DNA from: Isoetes engelmannii
Taxonomy: Eukaryota > Streptophyta > Lycopodiopsida > Isoetales > Isoetaceae
Reading direction: 5' to 3'
DNA length: 21,931 nucleotides
Assembly (NCBI GenBank): GCA_011763485.2
Contig: JAANSK020262827.1
Coordinates: forward strand, 1 to 21,931
The position numbers were made by a program, and so were the translations under genes. Shown piece after piece: positions 1 to 9,483 of this stretch. The notes below the pieces were generated by a model, which did no database searches, was not told the DNA's origin, and saw nothing but the letters and a program-made list of their open reading frames with translations. Within the stretch, counting starts at the first letter, position 1. Every line of letters starts with the position of its first letter.

Positions 1-4
1 ATAA

Positions 5-63
5 ATTCAAAATTAAATTAATTATATCGAATTTCAGCCTACTTTTTATTCAAAATTAAATTA
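5..63. repeat. 16-bp direct repeat, period 43
   Basis: The same 16 bases, ATTCAAAATTAAATTA, occur at 5–20 and at 48–63. The surroundings are very AT-rich, so part of the similarity could be compositional, but an exact 16-mer at this spacing looks like a local duplication. Confidence 0.6.
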
Positions 64-102
64 CTTGTATCCAATTGCAATAATAAATTTAGCTTCTTTT
101 TT

Positions 103-144
103 TTTTTTCTTTGCACCATATGATTTTTTCTTTGCACCATATGA
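103..144. repeat. 21-bp tandem duplication
   Basis: Two adjacent copies of a 21-bp unit, a T run followed by CTTTGCACCATATGA, occupy 103–123 and 124–144 with no difference that I can see. The duplication sits exactly where AT-rich sequence changes to the CpG-rich block that follows. Confidence 0.85.
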
Positions 145-590
145 CGTCGCCTGCGACGTCTTATGGCCACCTGTCGCGTCGCGTGCGACGTGCATTGAAT
201 ACATGGCATGCATTGGTGACGCGGATGCCAGGTGCACATGCCACGCTTTCACGCCACGTAGACAAACAATGTGGCACGACACGTGGCATGCACCCGTGGC
301 AGCCTGCCCAGGCCACGTCGCGTGCGACGTGACATGGACAGGTGGCTTGTCGATGTGGGATGCACACGTGGCTCGTGACATGCAGACGTGGTGCCGGAGC
401 TGCAAGTGCGTTACACGTCGCGCGTGACGTCAGGGACGACGTCTGCGCGACACTTGGGCGACGTCTGTGGCGACGTCTGGAGAACATCGCGTGCGACATG
501 TGCCACGACGTGTCCCTAACCACGTCTGGCCGACGTATGTGCGACCCGACCAGAAGTCGCATAGACGTGGCACAAACGTCGCTATAGACG
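141..590. repeat. CpG-rich block of ACGT-core palindromes
   Basis: This block differs sharply from its AT-rich neighbours. It is packed with ACGT cores set in palindromes such as ACGTCGCGTGCGACGT near 315–330, GACGTCGCCTGCGACGTC at 143–160, and many CACGTGGC or ACGTGGCA words. Open frames on both strands cross it, but they are low-complexity and resemble no family I know, so I do not call a gene. The ACGT words match the G-box/ABRE core bound by plant bZIP and bHLH factors. Whether they act as binding sites is unknown; a decayed satellite or the terminal part of a transposon would look the same. A short similar patch lies at about 1318–1370. Confidence 0.6.
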
Positions 591-593
591 TTG

Positions 594-857
594 TTAAATG
601 CCCAATCCCTTGTAGTGTTTATCACACTGGCTATCGGGGCCCTTCAACCCTTGAACCACTGTAACCTGTGTTTGCAAGTCATTGACGTTCAAGTCTAGCT
701 CAGTCACTAGATCTTGTGATATGAAATCATGAGTTGCTCCATCATCAAGCAAAATTGTCACGTCTCGGTCTTTTATATATCCCTTCATTTTGAAAAGCCA
801 TGTCTTTGACGCATTCTTAATATCTCCATATAAATTCTTCAGATATGCGATTTGCAA
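594..857 (-). mobile_element. Ty3/Gypsy retrotransposon fossil, protease region
   Basis: The minus strand encodes a stretch with the motif LLDDGATHDFISQDLV, which matches the retropepsin-like aspartic protease of plant Ty3/Gypsy elements (catalytic D-G-A box followed by the H-x-F-I segment). Before it comes a segment rich in Gly and Lys that resembles the linker after the Gag zinc knuckle. No reverse transcriptase, integrase or clear LTR pair is visible, so this is a fragment of a broken element. Its Gag-side flank may extend to about 1300, but that part is too degraded to assign. Only family and part can be given with reasonable confidence; age cannot be judged without a second LTR. Confidence 0.75.
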
Positions 858-1691
858 TCTTACCCGCTCTTGTTCGATATCAACTTGTTTTGCTTTGCTC
901 CTTTCTTCCCCATCACGAGAAGATACCTCCCTCTTCTAATTTTGGTATTCCTGGCTTGCTCAAACCTTTCTTCTTGTCGCCGAATTCTTCCAAATGTTTG
1001 CGCCTTTTTTGCTTCGATAATTTGTAATGAAGAAATGAAGAATTGTTTTGGTTAGCTTCAAAATGTGATACACCTCTAGGTTTTCTGTATGTGTTTTTCC
1101 ATTATAGAAACCACCACAACAAAATTTCTTGGTCGTTGTTGATTCCTTTACCAAATTGTTTCACTTCCCAGAAAAATCCTAATGTATACAAGCAGTTTGA
1201 CCTTTTGGAGCCCCAACACGCTTTGAATGTCGAAAGTAGCTTATCTTTCCAGAATTTCCTATCTTTCCCATTTGAACACCCTTCCGCAATTCGAACAAGG
1301 CCAGGACCTTGCGTGCATCCGACGTGGCTTTACGTCGCGCGCAACGTATTTGGTTATAGCGACGTCATACGAGAATATACATGATCTCAATTTCAGTTTC
1401 TGTGATATGGACTCTTCATTTTGTAGCTAGCCTCTTCCATCTTCGTTAACATTGTAAGTCACAATTTTCTCAATTGCCCACTTTTCAAATTCCTTTTTCC
1501 ATGGCTTTAACATGATTTTTGGGCAATAATCAATGGTCGATATTCTGGTGCACATCAATACTATGGCAAGCATAGCATTAAACAATAAAAGGTATTTTCT
1601 AATATGTTCCCTCCTCACAACAAATTGGGTGTTTGTAATTAGGTCGCAACTACTCATGTCAAAGACCCACAGATTACCAATTGATATTTCG
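858..1691. other. Spacer, possible remnant of the same fossil
   Basis: There is no supportable gene here. Positions 858–1300 may be the Gag-side flank of the neighbouring Gypsy fossil. Positions 1318–1370 form a small CpG-rich patch with ACGT palindromes like those at 141–590. The remainder is AT-rich with only chance open frames. Confidence 0.4.
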
Positions 1692-3428
1692 GATGTCCTG
1701 ACATCCTTGCCCTTGTCCTGGCACCCTTGTCCTTGTCGGATCCATCCAGAACCTTGCACTGTGTCTTTTCGTCAAGGGAAGAAGTTGACGCCAGAAGACG
1801 GGACCTTAAAACCACCCGGAAGCAGCTTGCCTCCAACGTCCTCTCCATAAGGTCCCGATGACGGGCGGGCAACTCCACCATCCCGAAATCATAAACCATA
1901 TGTTCCAATGGACTCAATGTTGGCATTAACCAGGGGACCAAGTTTCGCGAGCAGAAGACCATCCCATCTCCAAGAAGCTCCAAAGTAGCTCATATCCAAC
2001 ACTCTTGTAGTCAATTGGCCTAGGAGGTGGCTGCAGAATACTGCCATGTCGGGCGTTCGTGATCCTTTTGTTGTAGAAATTGACCATGTAATATGGTCAC
2101 CAGGTAATGCCGCCATTCTGGATGACATGGCGAAGCCGAATCGCCATTCTGGAGACCCCTCACTGCACGAACGACAAGGCACTTGGATTTCCACACAGCC
2201 GTCCAAAGGACGCTTCGCGGCTTAGCAAGCTCCTCTGGACGGATCTTGGATTTTTTGGAACCTGCTCGAAGCATGGCCATTGAATGGAGGATTCAACGGC
2301 CGGATAGATGAACCGAGCTCCAGGAGGGTGGGCATTCACGTATGCCCCCTTAGAGGAGCGATGGCAGGAAAGGCTGCCTCGAGAACTTTTTGGGGTCCGT
2401 TTCTTGGGGTATGGTCTCTACCCTCCCTCTAGGCCTCCAGGCAAAGTCCTAGTCTTGTTCGAACTGAGGAAGGGTGCCCCCCCAGCGACAGGAAGTCCGG
2501 ATGGGGGGGGGGGTGGGTGTCCTGGCACCCTTACCCTTGTCGGATCCGTCCAAGACCTTGCACTGTGCCCTCACGTAGAGGGAGGATGTCGACGCCAGAA
2601 GACGGGACCTTAAAACCATCCAAAAGCAGTTTGCCCCAAACGTCCTCTCACTAAGGCCCGGACGATGGACATGCAACTCCCCCACCTCGGAATCACAAAC
2701 CGTCTGTTCCAATGGACTCAAAACATTGGCATTAGCCAGGGGACCAAGTTCCGTGGCAGAAGACCACCCCATCACCAAGAAGCTCCAAAGTAGCTCATAT
2801 CCAGCACTCTTGTAGTCAATTGGCCTAGGAGGTGGCTGCAGAATACTGCTATGTGGGGCGTTCGTGTTCCTTTCACTGCAGAAATTGACCGTGTACCGTG
2901 ATCAATTGGGTAATGCCGCCAGTCTGGACGACATGGCGAAGTCGTATCACGGAGACCCTTCACTGCCCCAACGACAAGACTCTTGGATTTTTGCACAGTC
3001 GTCCAAATGACGCTTCGCGGTTTTGTGTGCTCGTGACGGACGGATCTTGGATTTTTTGGAACTTGCTCAAAGCACGGATTCAACAGATGGATAGGTGAAC
3101 CGAGCTCCGGGAGTGTGGGTATTCGCATACGCTCCCCCCATAGGTGCGATGGCAGGAAAGGCTGCCTCGGGAACTTTTTTGGGGTCCGTTTCTTGGGGTA
3201 TGGCCTCTACACTCCCTTCAATGTCCTAGCCTTGTTCAAATTGGGGAAGGGTACTGCCCAGCAACAGGCAGCCCGGACGGGGGGTTGGATGTCCTGGCAC
3301 CCTTGCCCTTGTCAGATCTGTCTAGGACCTTGCATCATGTCCTCTCGTAGAGGGAGGATGTTGACGCCAGAAGACGGGACCTTAAAACCACCCGCAAGCA
3401 GCTTGCCCCCAACATCCTCTCCCTAAGG
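1692..3428. repeat. Tandem array of an approximately 0.8-kb repeat, just over two units
   Basis: Three anchor copies of TCCTGGCACCCTT start at 1717, 2520 and 3291, giving periods of 803 and 771 bp. The units are alike along their length by eye. Shared landmarks are the block around GACGGGACCTTAAAACCA, the block CAGGGGACCAAG, the phrase CTCTTGTAGTCAATTGGCC and the segment TCTTGGATTTTTTGGAAC. The third unit is cut short at about 3428 and resumes at about 4590. Minus-strand open frames recur at matching places, but with indels between copies and no recognisable domain, so I treat the array as non-coding. It could be a satellite-like array or tandem copies of the end of an unidentified transposon. 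Confidence 0.85.
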
Positions 3429-4589
3429 AACTCCTAATAGAATGGTTGGTGCTCAGAGGGAGAATGGTCCATTTGGGACAACTACGGATCAATTTGGTAC
3501 AGAGGTGGCAACATGTATTACTGATGCATGTCCCGAACTAAAGCCTCATAACTTACAGTACCTGACAAATGGAAAAGCAGAGGACACCTCTAAAAGAGGC
3601 TTGGATCACCTGGCATTGAAATTATTGGTGTTCAAAGTGATCCATATGGCTTTGAACTTGAACATGCTCATGAAGATATCTCGTTTGGAAGTGCAACAGG
3701 TAGTTCCAAACCATAAAAAGACATGGATTTAGAAGCTCATTCTATCGATTTCAAACAAAATGTCGCAGAAAACATACATTCAAGCTATCCATTAGGAACT
3801 TATAAAAATGTGAACAAAGAAGGAACTGAAGCGATTCGTCTGGTAGCACCATAATAGCCACAAGTAGATGTTGGAATAGCAAATGATAAGAACGAAATGA
3901 GAACGAGGGGAATGAAGAAGGGAATCTCCATCCTTAAGGAAAAGTTGGAACAAAGTTGAAGAAGAGGGCTTTTATGATACTTATAGGAGATGGGGTATTG
4001 AGAGATGGAGAAGGATGTCCAAAAGAGGACTTCAAAGAAAATGTACCATTCTTGTAAAAGGATAACATCAAATTTGAAGAGTTTCGAAAGTCTTGAGACA
4101 GGTGATTTGGCAATTGTGGAAACGGGACTGAAACTGGGTATATCTCGAGAAAGCACGATGAGTAGAACCTTTCTAGATATTGATTAAAAAACTTTTGAGC
4201 AAATGGGGAGAAGCTGACAACGTCATTACTAATAAGACAGAATGGGGATTCAAACATATGTGACAAAAGTTTGTGATATCTTGCTCTAGAGTGCCACACT
4301 TCTGCGTAATAGGCACTGTTCGTCGAAATCGCATAAGTGAGATGAGTGAGATGATGATGTCAATGCAATGTTCCTTTTCCCACAAGTCACTTTCCATGGT
4401 TATCAAATCCATATAAAGAAAAGGCCTACAAATGCCTACAAGGTTCAATTTTGCAATGCCCTGGAGGTGGGTTTATGATCTCAAGGATCTAATATACAAG
4501 ACACCAAAGATAACTAAGATAACCAAACTGATTTTTCTTTCTACCATATAGCACATCAACTGCTTCAAGACACACCGTACCTACTTAAA
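3429..4589. other. Foreign insert splitting the third repeat unit; intronless coding-like sequence
   Basis: This segment replaces about 75 bp of the third 0.8-kb unit and has nothing in common with the array. Its left part, 3442–3732, has an open plus-strand frame. From about 3590 a different plus-strand frame looks more protein-like (IEIIGVQSDPYGFELEHAHE, then SSYPLGTYKNVNKEG) and is broken by stops at 3718 and 3852. Another open piece lies at 4005–4187. I do not recognise the protein. The absence of visible introns fits a decayed retrocopy of a host transcript, but a transposon-derived segment is equally possible. No clean target-site duplication is visible at the two junctions. Confidence 0.4.
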
Positions 4590-4706
4590 AGGGCATTAGC
4601 CAGGGGACCAAGTTTCATGGGCAGAAGACCACCCCATCTCTAAGAAACTCCAAAGTGGCTCATATCCAACACTCTTGTAGTCGGTTGGCCTAGGTGGTGG
4701 CTGCAT
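4590..4706. repeat. Detached tail of the 0.8-kb repeat unit
   Basis: This 117-bp piece matches unit positions 1924–2033 and 2730–2840: it begins GGCATTAGCCAGGGGACC and ends in the CCTAGGTGGTGGCTGCA region. It is in the same orientation as the array, so together with 3291–3428 it forms one unit interrupted by the 3429–4589 insert. Similarity stops abruptly after CTGCA. Confidence 0.85.
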
Positions 4707-4736
4707 ATTCTAAGATGTTGCATCATTACTTTCCAG

Positions 4737-4816
4737 TTTCATGCCTTCGATAGAGGACAAAGTTTTGCTACGATATTCTCAAGTAGAGGAATTCTTTCAT
4801 GAGTTTGGACATGGCA
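4737..4816 (+). pseudogene. Thimet oligopeptidase-like (M3) exon fragment
   Basis: Translating from 4741 gives VLLRYSQVEEFFHEFGHG. This matches the active-site exon of M3 metallopeptidases of the thimet oligopeptidase type, where HEFGH supplies two zinc ligands and the catalytic glutamate (HExxH). An acceptor-like TTTCCAG directly precedes position 4737, so the piece looks like an exon plus flanking intron and not a retrocopy. After HEFGHG the similarity ends; the donor here would start GC, so the site is altered or non-canonical. No other exon of the gene follows on this strand. The companion piece at 5290–5387 is on the opposite strand. In a working gene the enzyme degrades short peptides in the cytosol or organelles. 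Confidence 0.75.
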
Positions 4817-5289
4817 AATTTTACCAAGTCTTGTGCAATTTGCCCTTGGCAAGCGTCTGTATCATTACATTGTATCTATGAACTTTTGCTTCGAACTCTC
4901 TAAGGTCTGTAGAATACAAATCAATTTTCCCAAGCAGAGGTCCTTGATAAATATTGAATGTGCTCAAATATCTGAAGTTGGAAGCAGTCAACCACACAAG
5001 TCCTTTCTTACAATGTGAAATTTCATGCGCCAATCCCCAGTTTCTAACTAGTTGCTATCAGCTGCTATGAATTGGATCATTTTAAATCTCCAAAATTAGC
5101 AATAGAGCTATGGGGACCAGCCTAAGCTGATACTCGTCATTAAAACATTTTGCTTTTCTAATTGCAAACGTTTCATCCATATTATACGAACATATCTTCA
5201 CATTTATTAGTAGGTGAAAGGAAGTAAGCACCACCCTCTTGTTCTTCTAGACTTAACTCCTTAATGCCCAAGTTAATTGGACAACTCAC

Positions 5290-5387
5290 CAATTCTCCAG
5301 CGTATGGGTCGGTGCTTCAACAAAATCATCTTCAACACACAAACCATAAAACCTTGCAAATGATGCATCTGTACAGATGTCATGCAT
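5290..5387 (-). pseudogene. Thimet oligopeptidase-like (M3) exon fragment, inverted
   Basis: The minus strand reads [33 protein letters not shown] (quoted in two parts: [13 protein letters not shown], then [19 protein letters not shown] plus W). This is the segment immediately downstream of HEFGH in plant thimet oligopeptidases; the DFVEAPSQ..ENW motif holds the third zinc ligand, glutamate. It is bordered by an acceptor-like TTATGCAG and a perfect donor GTGAGT at 5289–5284, so a real exon with its splice sites is preserved. PTHT replaces the usual PSQ. The preceding exon is at 4737–4816 on the other strand, so the two pieces cannot be spliced together as they stand. Confidence 0.8.
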
Positions 5388-5399
5388 CTGCATAATTTC

Positions 5400-6460
5400 A
5401 ATTTCTTTAAACTCAACCACCAAACCAGTTTTGAAAAGGGAAAAAGATTTTGTAGCCTTAGCAAAGCGCACCTGGATGTCCATAAAACATTGTCATTTAC
5501 AGAAACGCCATCATTTACAAGGCCTATTCATGATACGATGTCCTAAGTTTGCAACATGTGCAACATGCGCTAAAAATTTTGAGAGTAGCAAAAGGAACTT
5601 ACCACAATAGCAAAAGCGGTGGATTTTGCAAATTTGCAGCTCAAACCCAGTATTTCATGTCTCTATCCACGCCTAAACTCTACATCAATCGCAGAAGAAA
5701 TGTAATGTTAGTTTTGATGCAAGCCTCAGAAATGTTGTAGAACATCAAAGAGAGAAGCATTCCAAACAGCTTTTAGCATCTGAAGCTCCAATCGCATCCT
5801 CTTAGATACATGTATACATTCAATAACCATGGCACTATTGTGCTGCAGAAAGCAGAATGCATTGCACTAACATCTCATACTAAACGTGGTGCCAAAGATG
5901 TACCTCTTTACCTCGTGGTCTAATCGTAGGCTTTTGTTTAATCTCCATGCAATATAAATCACAGTGTAGAAATCCAGGCAGTAGTTATGTAGTGTAGCAG
6001 TTATGTGCGGCTAACTGCCTATTTAAATATGCACTTGCATTTTTAATGATGCAAGTGAAGAACACACAAGCAGCCACAATAACTCTGTCAGACATCCTTA
6101 AGGCATGTGGAGTATATTAGCTGCATTAGCAGGACCATTTTTTTACTGGCATGGATTTAAATAGGTAAGGAAATAGAGACATGAGCAGAACCTAGCTAAA
6201 CAGCTGCAAGTAGATATTTTAGCAATATTGTTTTCAAGTAAAACAGGGATTTGTGTGAATAAGACCTGCTCCATGCTCTACATGGAGGGGAAATTTAACT
6301 GGAAGCTCACCCACTTTAGCGATGATGAACAACAGATCGAAATCTTCAGCTCATAGAAATACAATGATCATGGTATCTGCTATTTCCATAGCATCCTTCA
6401 ACATTCTGCAACAAAGAAATACAGAGTTAGAATAATGCTACAAACTATATTGCAAAATAG
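5400..6460. other. Gene-free spacer
   Basis: No supportable gene or repeat. The left part may be intron sequence belonging to the M3 peptidase fragment. Short open frames at 5377–5610 and 5549–5740 have no recognisable content. The remainder is AT-rich, with frequent stops in all frames. Confidence 0.5.
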
Positions 6461-6567
6461 CACCATGGCGCCACTTGCATCCTTAAGGTCCTTTTGTTAA
6501 TTTTTTTCAAGCATGGTGAGGATGCAAATGGCCATTTACTCCATCACATGTCCATTTGCTCTTGTTG

Positions 6568-6607
6568 GCACTCCCTAAATGGCGCCATGGAGCCATTTGG
6601 GGAGTGC
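6568..6607. repeat. Hairpin with 16-bp arms
   Basis: GCACTCCCTAAATGGC at 6568–6583 is followed after the 8-base loop GCCATGGA by GCCATTTGGGGAGTGC at 6592–6607. The arms pair over 16 positions with one T/G wobble. The structure could be the end or core of a small DNA transposon or an incidental palindrome. It is too short and too stable in the loop region to look like a typical plant microRNA precursor. Confidence 0.85.
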
Positions 6608-6796
6608 ATTCGGTCGCCGCGATAAATTTCTTGTATATATGTAATTGTACCTCTAGCCAGAAATCCGTGAGTGCTAGGTCTATGTTATGCACATAATTTA
6701 TTTGCAATGGATCTTACATCATGAACGCCAAATTTAATGTTTGCACCTCATGCACAATGGAATAGAAAATGATTTGTATAGTAGGATGTATAGAGG

Positions 6797-6902
6797 AAGG
6801 GAGCTGAAGGCTCCCTTTCCACAACAGTGATAGAGGGCCCCTGGCCAACGGCAACTGGGAGAGGGCCTGCTGTTTTGCAAAAAGGGAGCTCCAAGCTCCC
6901 TT
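6797..6902. repeat. Two hairpins with identical 8-bp arms
   Basis: AAGGGAGC and GCTCCCTT form a hairpin at 6797–6817 with loop TGAAG, and again at 6882–6902 with loop TCCAA. The spacing is 85 bp. The intervening segment contains GAGGGCCCCTGGCC and GAGAGGGCCTG, so the whole block is a compact, structured GC-rich island in AT-rich surroundings. Open frames cross it on both strands, but no family is recognisable. Confidence 0.8.
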
Positions 6903-7288
6903 CCCTACGAAACAGAAACTGGGGAGCTACCAACTATCGACCTACTCAAATCTACCTGCTCTTCACCGGATCAACAAAATCGACTGCCTCGACTTCCATT
7001 CCAGATTATCGAGCGATGACATATGTCATCAATAGTATGATCTCTCGAGTCTAACAACGACCCAATTTCCATTTTGTATACATTATTGTCTGCAACTACA
7101 ATCTAAGCTATTGAGGATAGTTAAATGCAAAAGATATGTCGCGGCCATTATGCCATCTTAAATTATATAATATTATTTGCATGACGGTTTAGTGATCTGG
7201 TTGATTGTACACTCAAACCAATGTTGACATCAACAGTATGTGCGAAGGTATCTAAGTACTACACCTCTTCCAAATAAAAAACAAAAAC

Positions 7289-7366
7289 AACCTCAATAAA
7301 CAAAAGGAAAAAATTCCAAAATCTTCTAACCTCAATAAACAAAAGGAAAAAATTCCAAAATCTTCT
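7289..7366. repeat. 39-bp perfect tandem duplication
   Basis: The unit starting AACCTCAATAAACAAAAGG occupies 7289–7327 and is repeated at 7328–7366 with no difference that I can see. The lack of divergence suggests a recent duplication. Confidence 0.95.
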
Positions 7367-7415
7367 TTCTTATTTTATTAGGATGGCTTTGAAATTTGTG
7401 CCTAGAGAGCCGCAT

Positions 7416-7437
7416 GTAACGCCGCATGCGGCGTTAC
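7416..7437. repeat. 22-bp perfect palindrome
   Basis: GTAACGCCGCA at 7416–7426 is followed at once by its exact reverse complement TGCGGCGTTAC at 7427–7437, so there is no loop. It lies inside an open frame (7383–7688) that I cannot assign. It could be a protein-binding site or the scar of a transposon. Confidence 0.9.
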
Positions 7438-7873
7438 CTTTGCCGCTTACGTCCCCCCTGCGGTTCCACTTGACAAAATTCAATGCAGATGAATTTGAAC
7501 TCCAGGCGCCAGCATTCAATGAAAAATTTTGGGGCTGCTCCTCTACGAAATTATCCTCTACCTTCTATTTGGCGCCTACCTTTCTCTTCAGCACATTCGG
7601 CTCATTCTGGCGCATGAGTAAACATTATCTCCAAGAACAGCATATGAACGACCTCCTGCTTCTGGAGCGTTGGAGCGTTAGAAGGTAGCCTTCAATCACA
7701 AGGTTTAATATGTATTTTGAAGTTTGAACTGTTTTTTCACCTTATTGATCTCCCCACATCCACCTTTTGCAGCCGAAACAGAACTTTGGAGTTTATAGAA
7801 GAGCCAGGACTGGTAAGATCGTCCTGGGTAAGGTCTTGCTTCTTGAATACCTCTGGCATCCACTTTTCCTCTT

Positions 7874-8095
7874 CATTACAGGCAGCGTGTAGCGTATTGT
7901 TCTTATGTAGCTGCTAACTCCATTTTTTATTTGCATGGATGGCAGGCTCGGGGAATCAGCCGAATTAGAACCTTGGAGTTGATCTTCTCTGGTGAGAGTG
8001 CATAGCAGGTGAAGTTGCTTTTTGTCTGTTCATTACACGCATTGCTATGTAGTTGTGTTTCCCATTTCTTATTCGCATGGATGGCAGGCTCGGGA
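7874..8095. repeat. Diverged direct repeat, period 157
   Basis: The segment beginning CATTACA at 7874 and ending GCATGGATGGCAGGCTCGGG recurs from 8031 to about 8094 with several substitutions and small indels. Downstream at about 8253–8320 the word CCATGCTTGCTGCTTTGC appears three times in close succession, so the whole stretch has grown by local duplication. Confidence 0.75.
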
Positions 8096-8342
8096 CATTT
8101 CTGCCAGGTGAAGCATTGTTGGCCCATGCTTCTGGAGCTGATCTTGGGGGTTAAGATTCGTCACCAAGTTGTATGGTTAGTTTAAGTTTTAGTTTTTCCT
8201 GAGGTTAGAGACAGAGGAAAGATTGTTTTAAGTTTGCATTCATTTCCGACCTCCCATGCTTGCTGCTTTGCCATGCTTGCCGCTTTGCATATTCCGGCTT
8301 CCCATGCTTGCTGCTTTGCATATTCTTATCTTGTGCAGGTGC

Positions 8343-8610
8343 CTTCTTTATCGTATACATGTTTTCACTTCCTCAGTTTGAAACAGAAGCATGGCCTTTG
8401 CCTCCAACACGTGAGACACTACTAGACCCAAATGAAGCACTGGCAGCAGCCTCAGCTAAGATCAAGTTCTTTCCAGACGATGTTGGATCTCTTCCAAGAG
8501 GTCAACCACTTACCAGACCTGACTTTTCTGAGTTGGAACCTTCAAGTGGATCTTCTGTTAGCTCTTTTTTTATTGGAGATACATTCCCAACTTCTACAAC
8601 ACAATTATGA
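8343..8610 (+). pseudogene. Unrecognised coding-like exon fragment
   Basis: A plus-strand frame reads through 8260–8610. Its part after an acceptor-like TTCCTCAG at about 8379 has the composition of a real protein: EAWPLPPTRETLLDPNEALA, then DDVGSLPRGQPLTRPDFSEL, then a serine-rich tail. I do not recognise the family. The frame ends at TGA just after 8610 and no compatible exon follows. It is best read as a fragment of a host gene, possibly carried here by rearrangement; a chance frame cannot be excluded. Confidence 0.35.
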
Positions 8611-8826
8611 CAAGAGATTTGGTTCCGTTAGACGAAGTGTTTGGAACATCCCGGGGATTAGTTCTATCAGCAATTTGAGAGCACAGGTTGGATTCATTAA
8701 GTATATCTCCCTACCAGAGGCAGAAATACCAATCCACAAAAGAGGATTTTTACAGACCTGATAGCTTCCTCTGCAGGCTGGAACAACCCTTACACTTTGA
8801 TAAAGTGGCCACGCACTCAAAAACTA

Positions 8827-9172
8827 TTAGGGAGCCATGGCTGCGGTCTCCAACACCTCTCCACTATCATCGTCATCTCTTTCCATGCTTTTGGACAGGT
8901 CTGCATCAACTCCGTTGTGATTCAGTACCACAAGATCTAGATCTAAGTTCCTTCTTGCATTAATAAATGGACTGTCCGAGGTAGCACAGACCAGATTCCA
9001 AGTGTGCACGAGTCTGATTTTGACCTTCAGTTAAAGTTCTGTATGAATGTGCCCCAGTGAATTGAACTGCATGTTTGTCCATACCTGATTTAAAAGATTG
9101 ATAAAATTGCTCACCTTTCCCATGGAACAATCTTCTCACCAAGTTGCCCTGCTTCTGCTTGGATAGATGCAA
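8827..9172 (-). pseudogene. Unrecognised minus-strand coding-like fragment
   Basis: Two overlapping minus-strand frames look protein-like. One (9172–8960) includes GKGEQFYQSFKSGMDKHAVQ and TLTEGQNQTRAHLES. The other (9009–8827) includes RRNLDLDLVVLNHNGVDADL and the acidic run MERDDDDSGEVLE and stops after ETAAMAP. They would make one reading only if a frameshift or intron lies near 9000. I do not recognise the product. It could be the end of a decayed host gene. Confidence 0.3.
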
Positions 9173-9439
9173 GTTTTTCCTATGAAAATGACTGAGAAGA
9201 CCATGTACTCACGAAATTTGATGCTGGAAGGGCATCATCTGCTACTCTAAACTAGCATTTCATGTCAATATGGAAAAGAAATGTGTATCCATTTGCCAGA
9301 ACGATAAGTGGAGAGCCAGCTCATGAGAGTCTTGCAGAAATAACCTTTGTGCTGCTTATAATAACATATGGGCCAGGAAAAAGTCAAACTTGCTATCAAT
9401 GAATAGCAAATACTGTTCGACAATTACCTTTTGCAAAGG

Positions 9440-9483
9440 ATTAGGTATAATTACCTTTTTATAAGCATTAGGTATAATTACCT
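9440..9483. repeat. 17-bp direct repeat, period 27
   Basis: ATTAGGTATAATTACCT occurs at 9440–9456 and 9467–9483. A partial ATTACCTTTT precedes the first copy at 9424, which suggests a third, decayed unit. Confidence 0.75.

Noticed and set aside
65-625. Overlapping open frames on both strands through the CpG-rich block
   Set aside because: The translations are monotonous Cys/His/Thr/Arg repeats produced by ACGT-rich palindromic DNA; no family resemblance and no splice context.
1654-3128. Minus-strand open frames recurring in the 0.8-kb repeat units
   Set aside because: They recur because the DNA is duplicated, differ by indels between copies and show no known domain.
4821-5033. Minus-strand frame between the two peptidase pieces, considered as another M3 exon
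   Set aside because: The DLY-like segment is only loosely similar to the family and is in the wrong order relative to the neighbouring exon.
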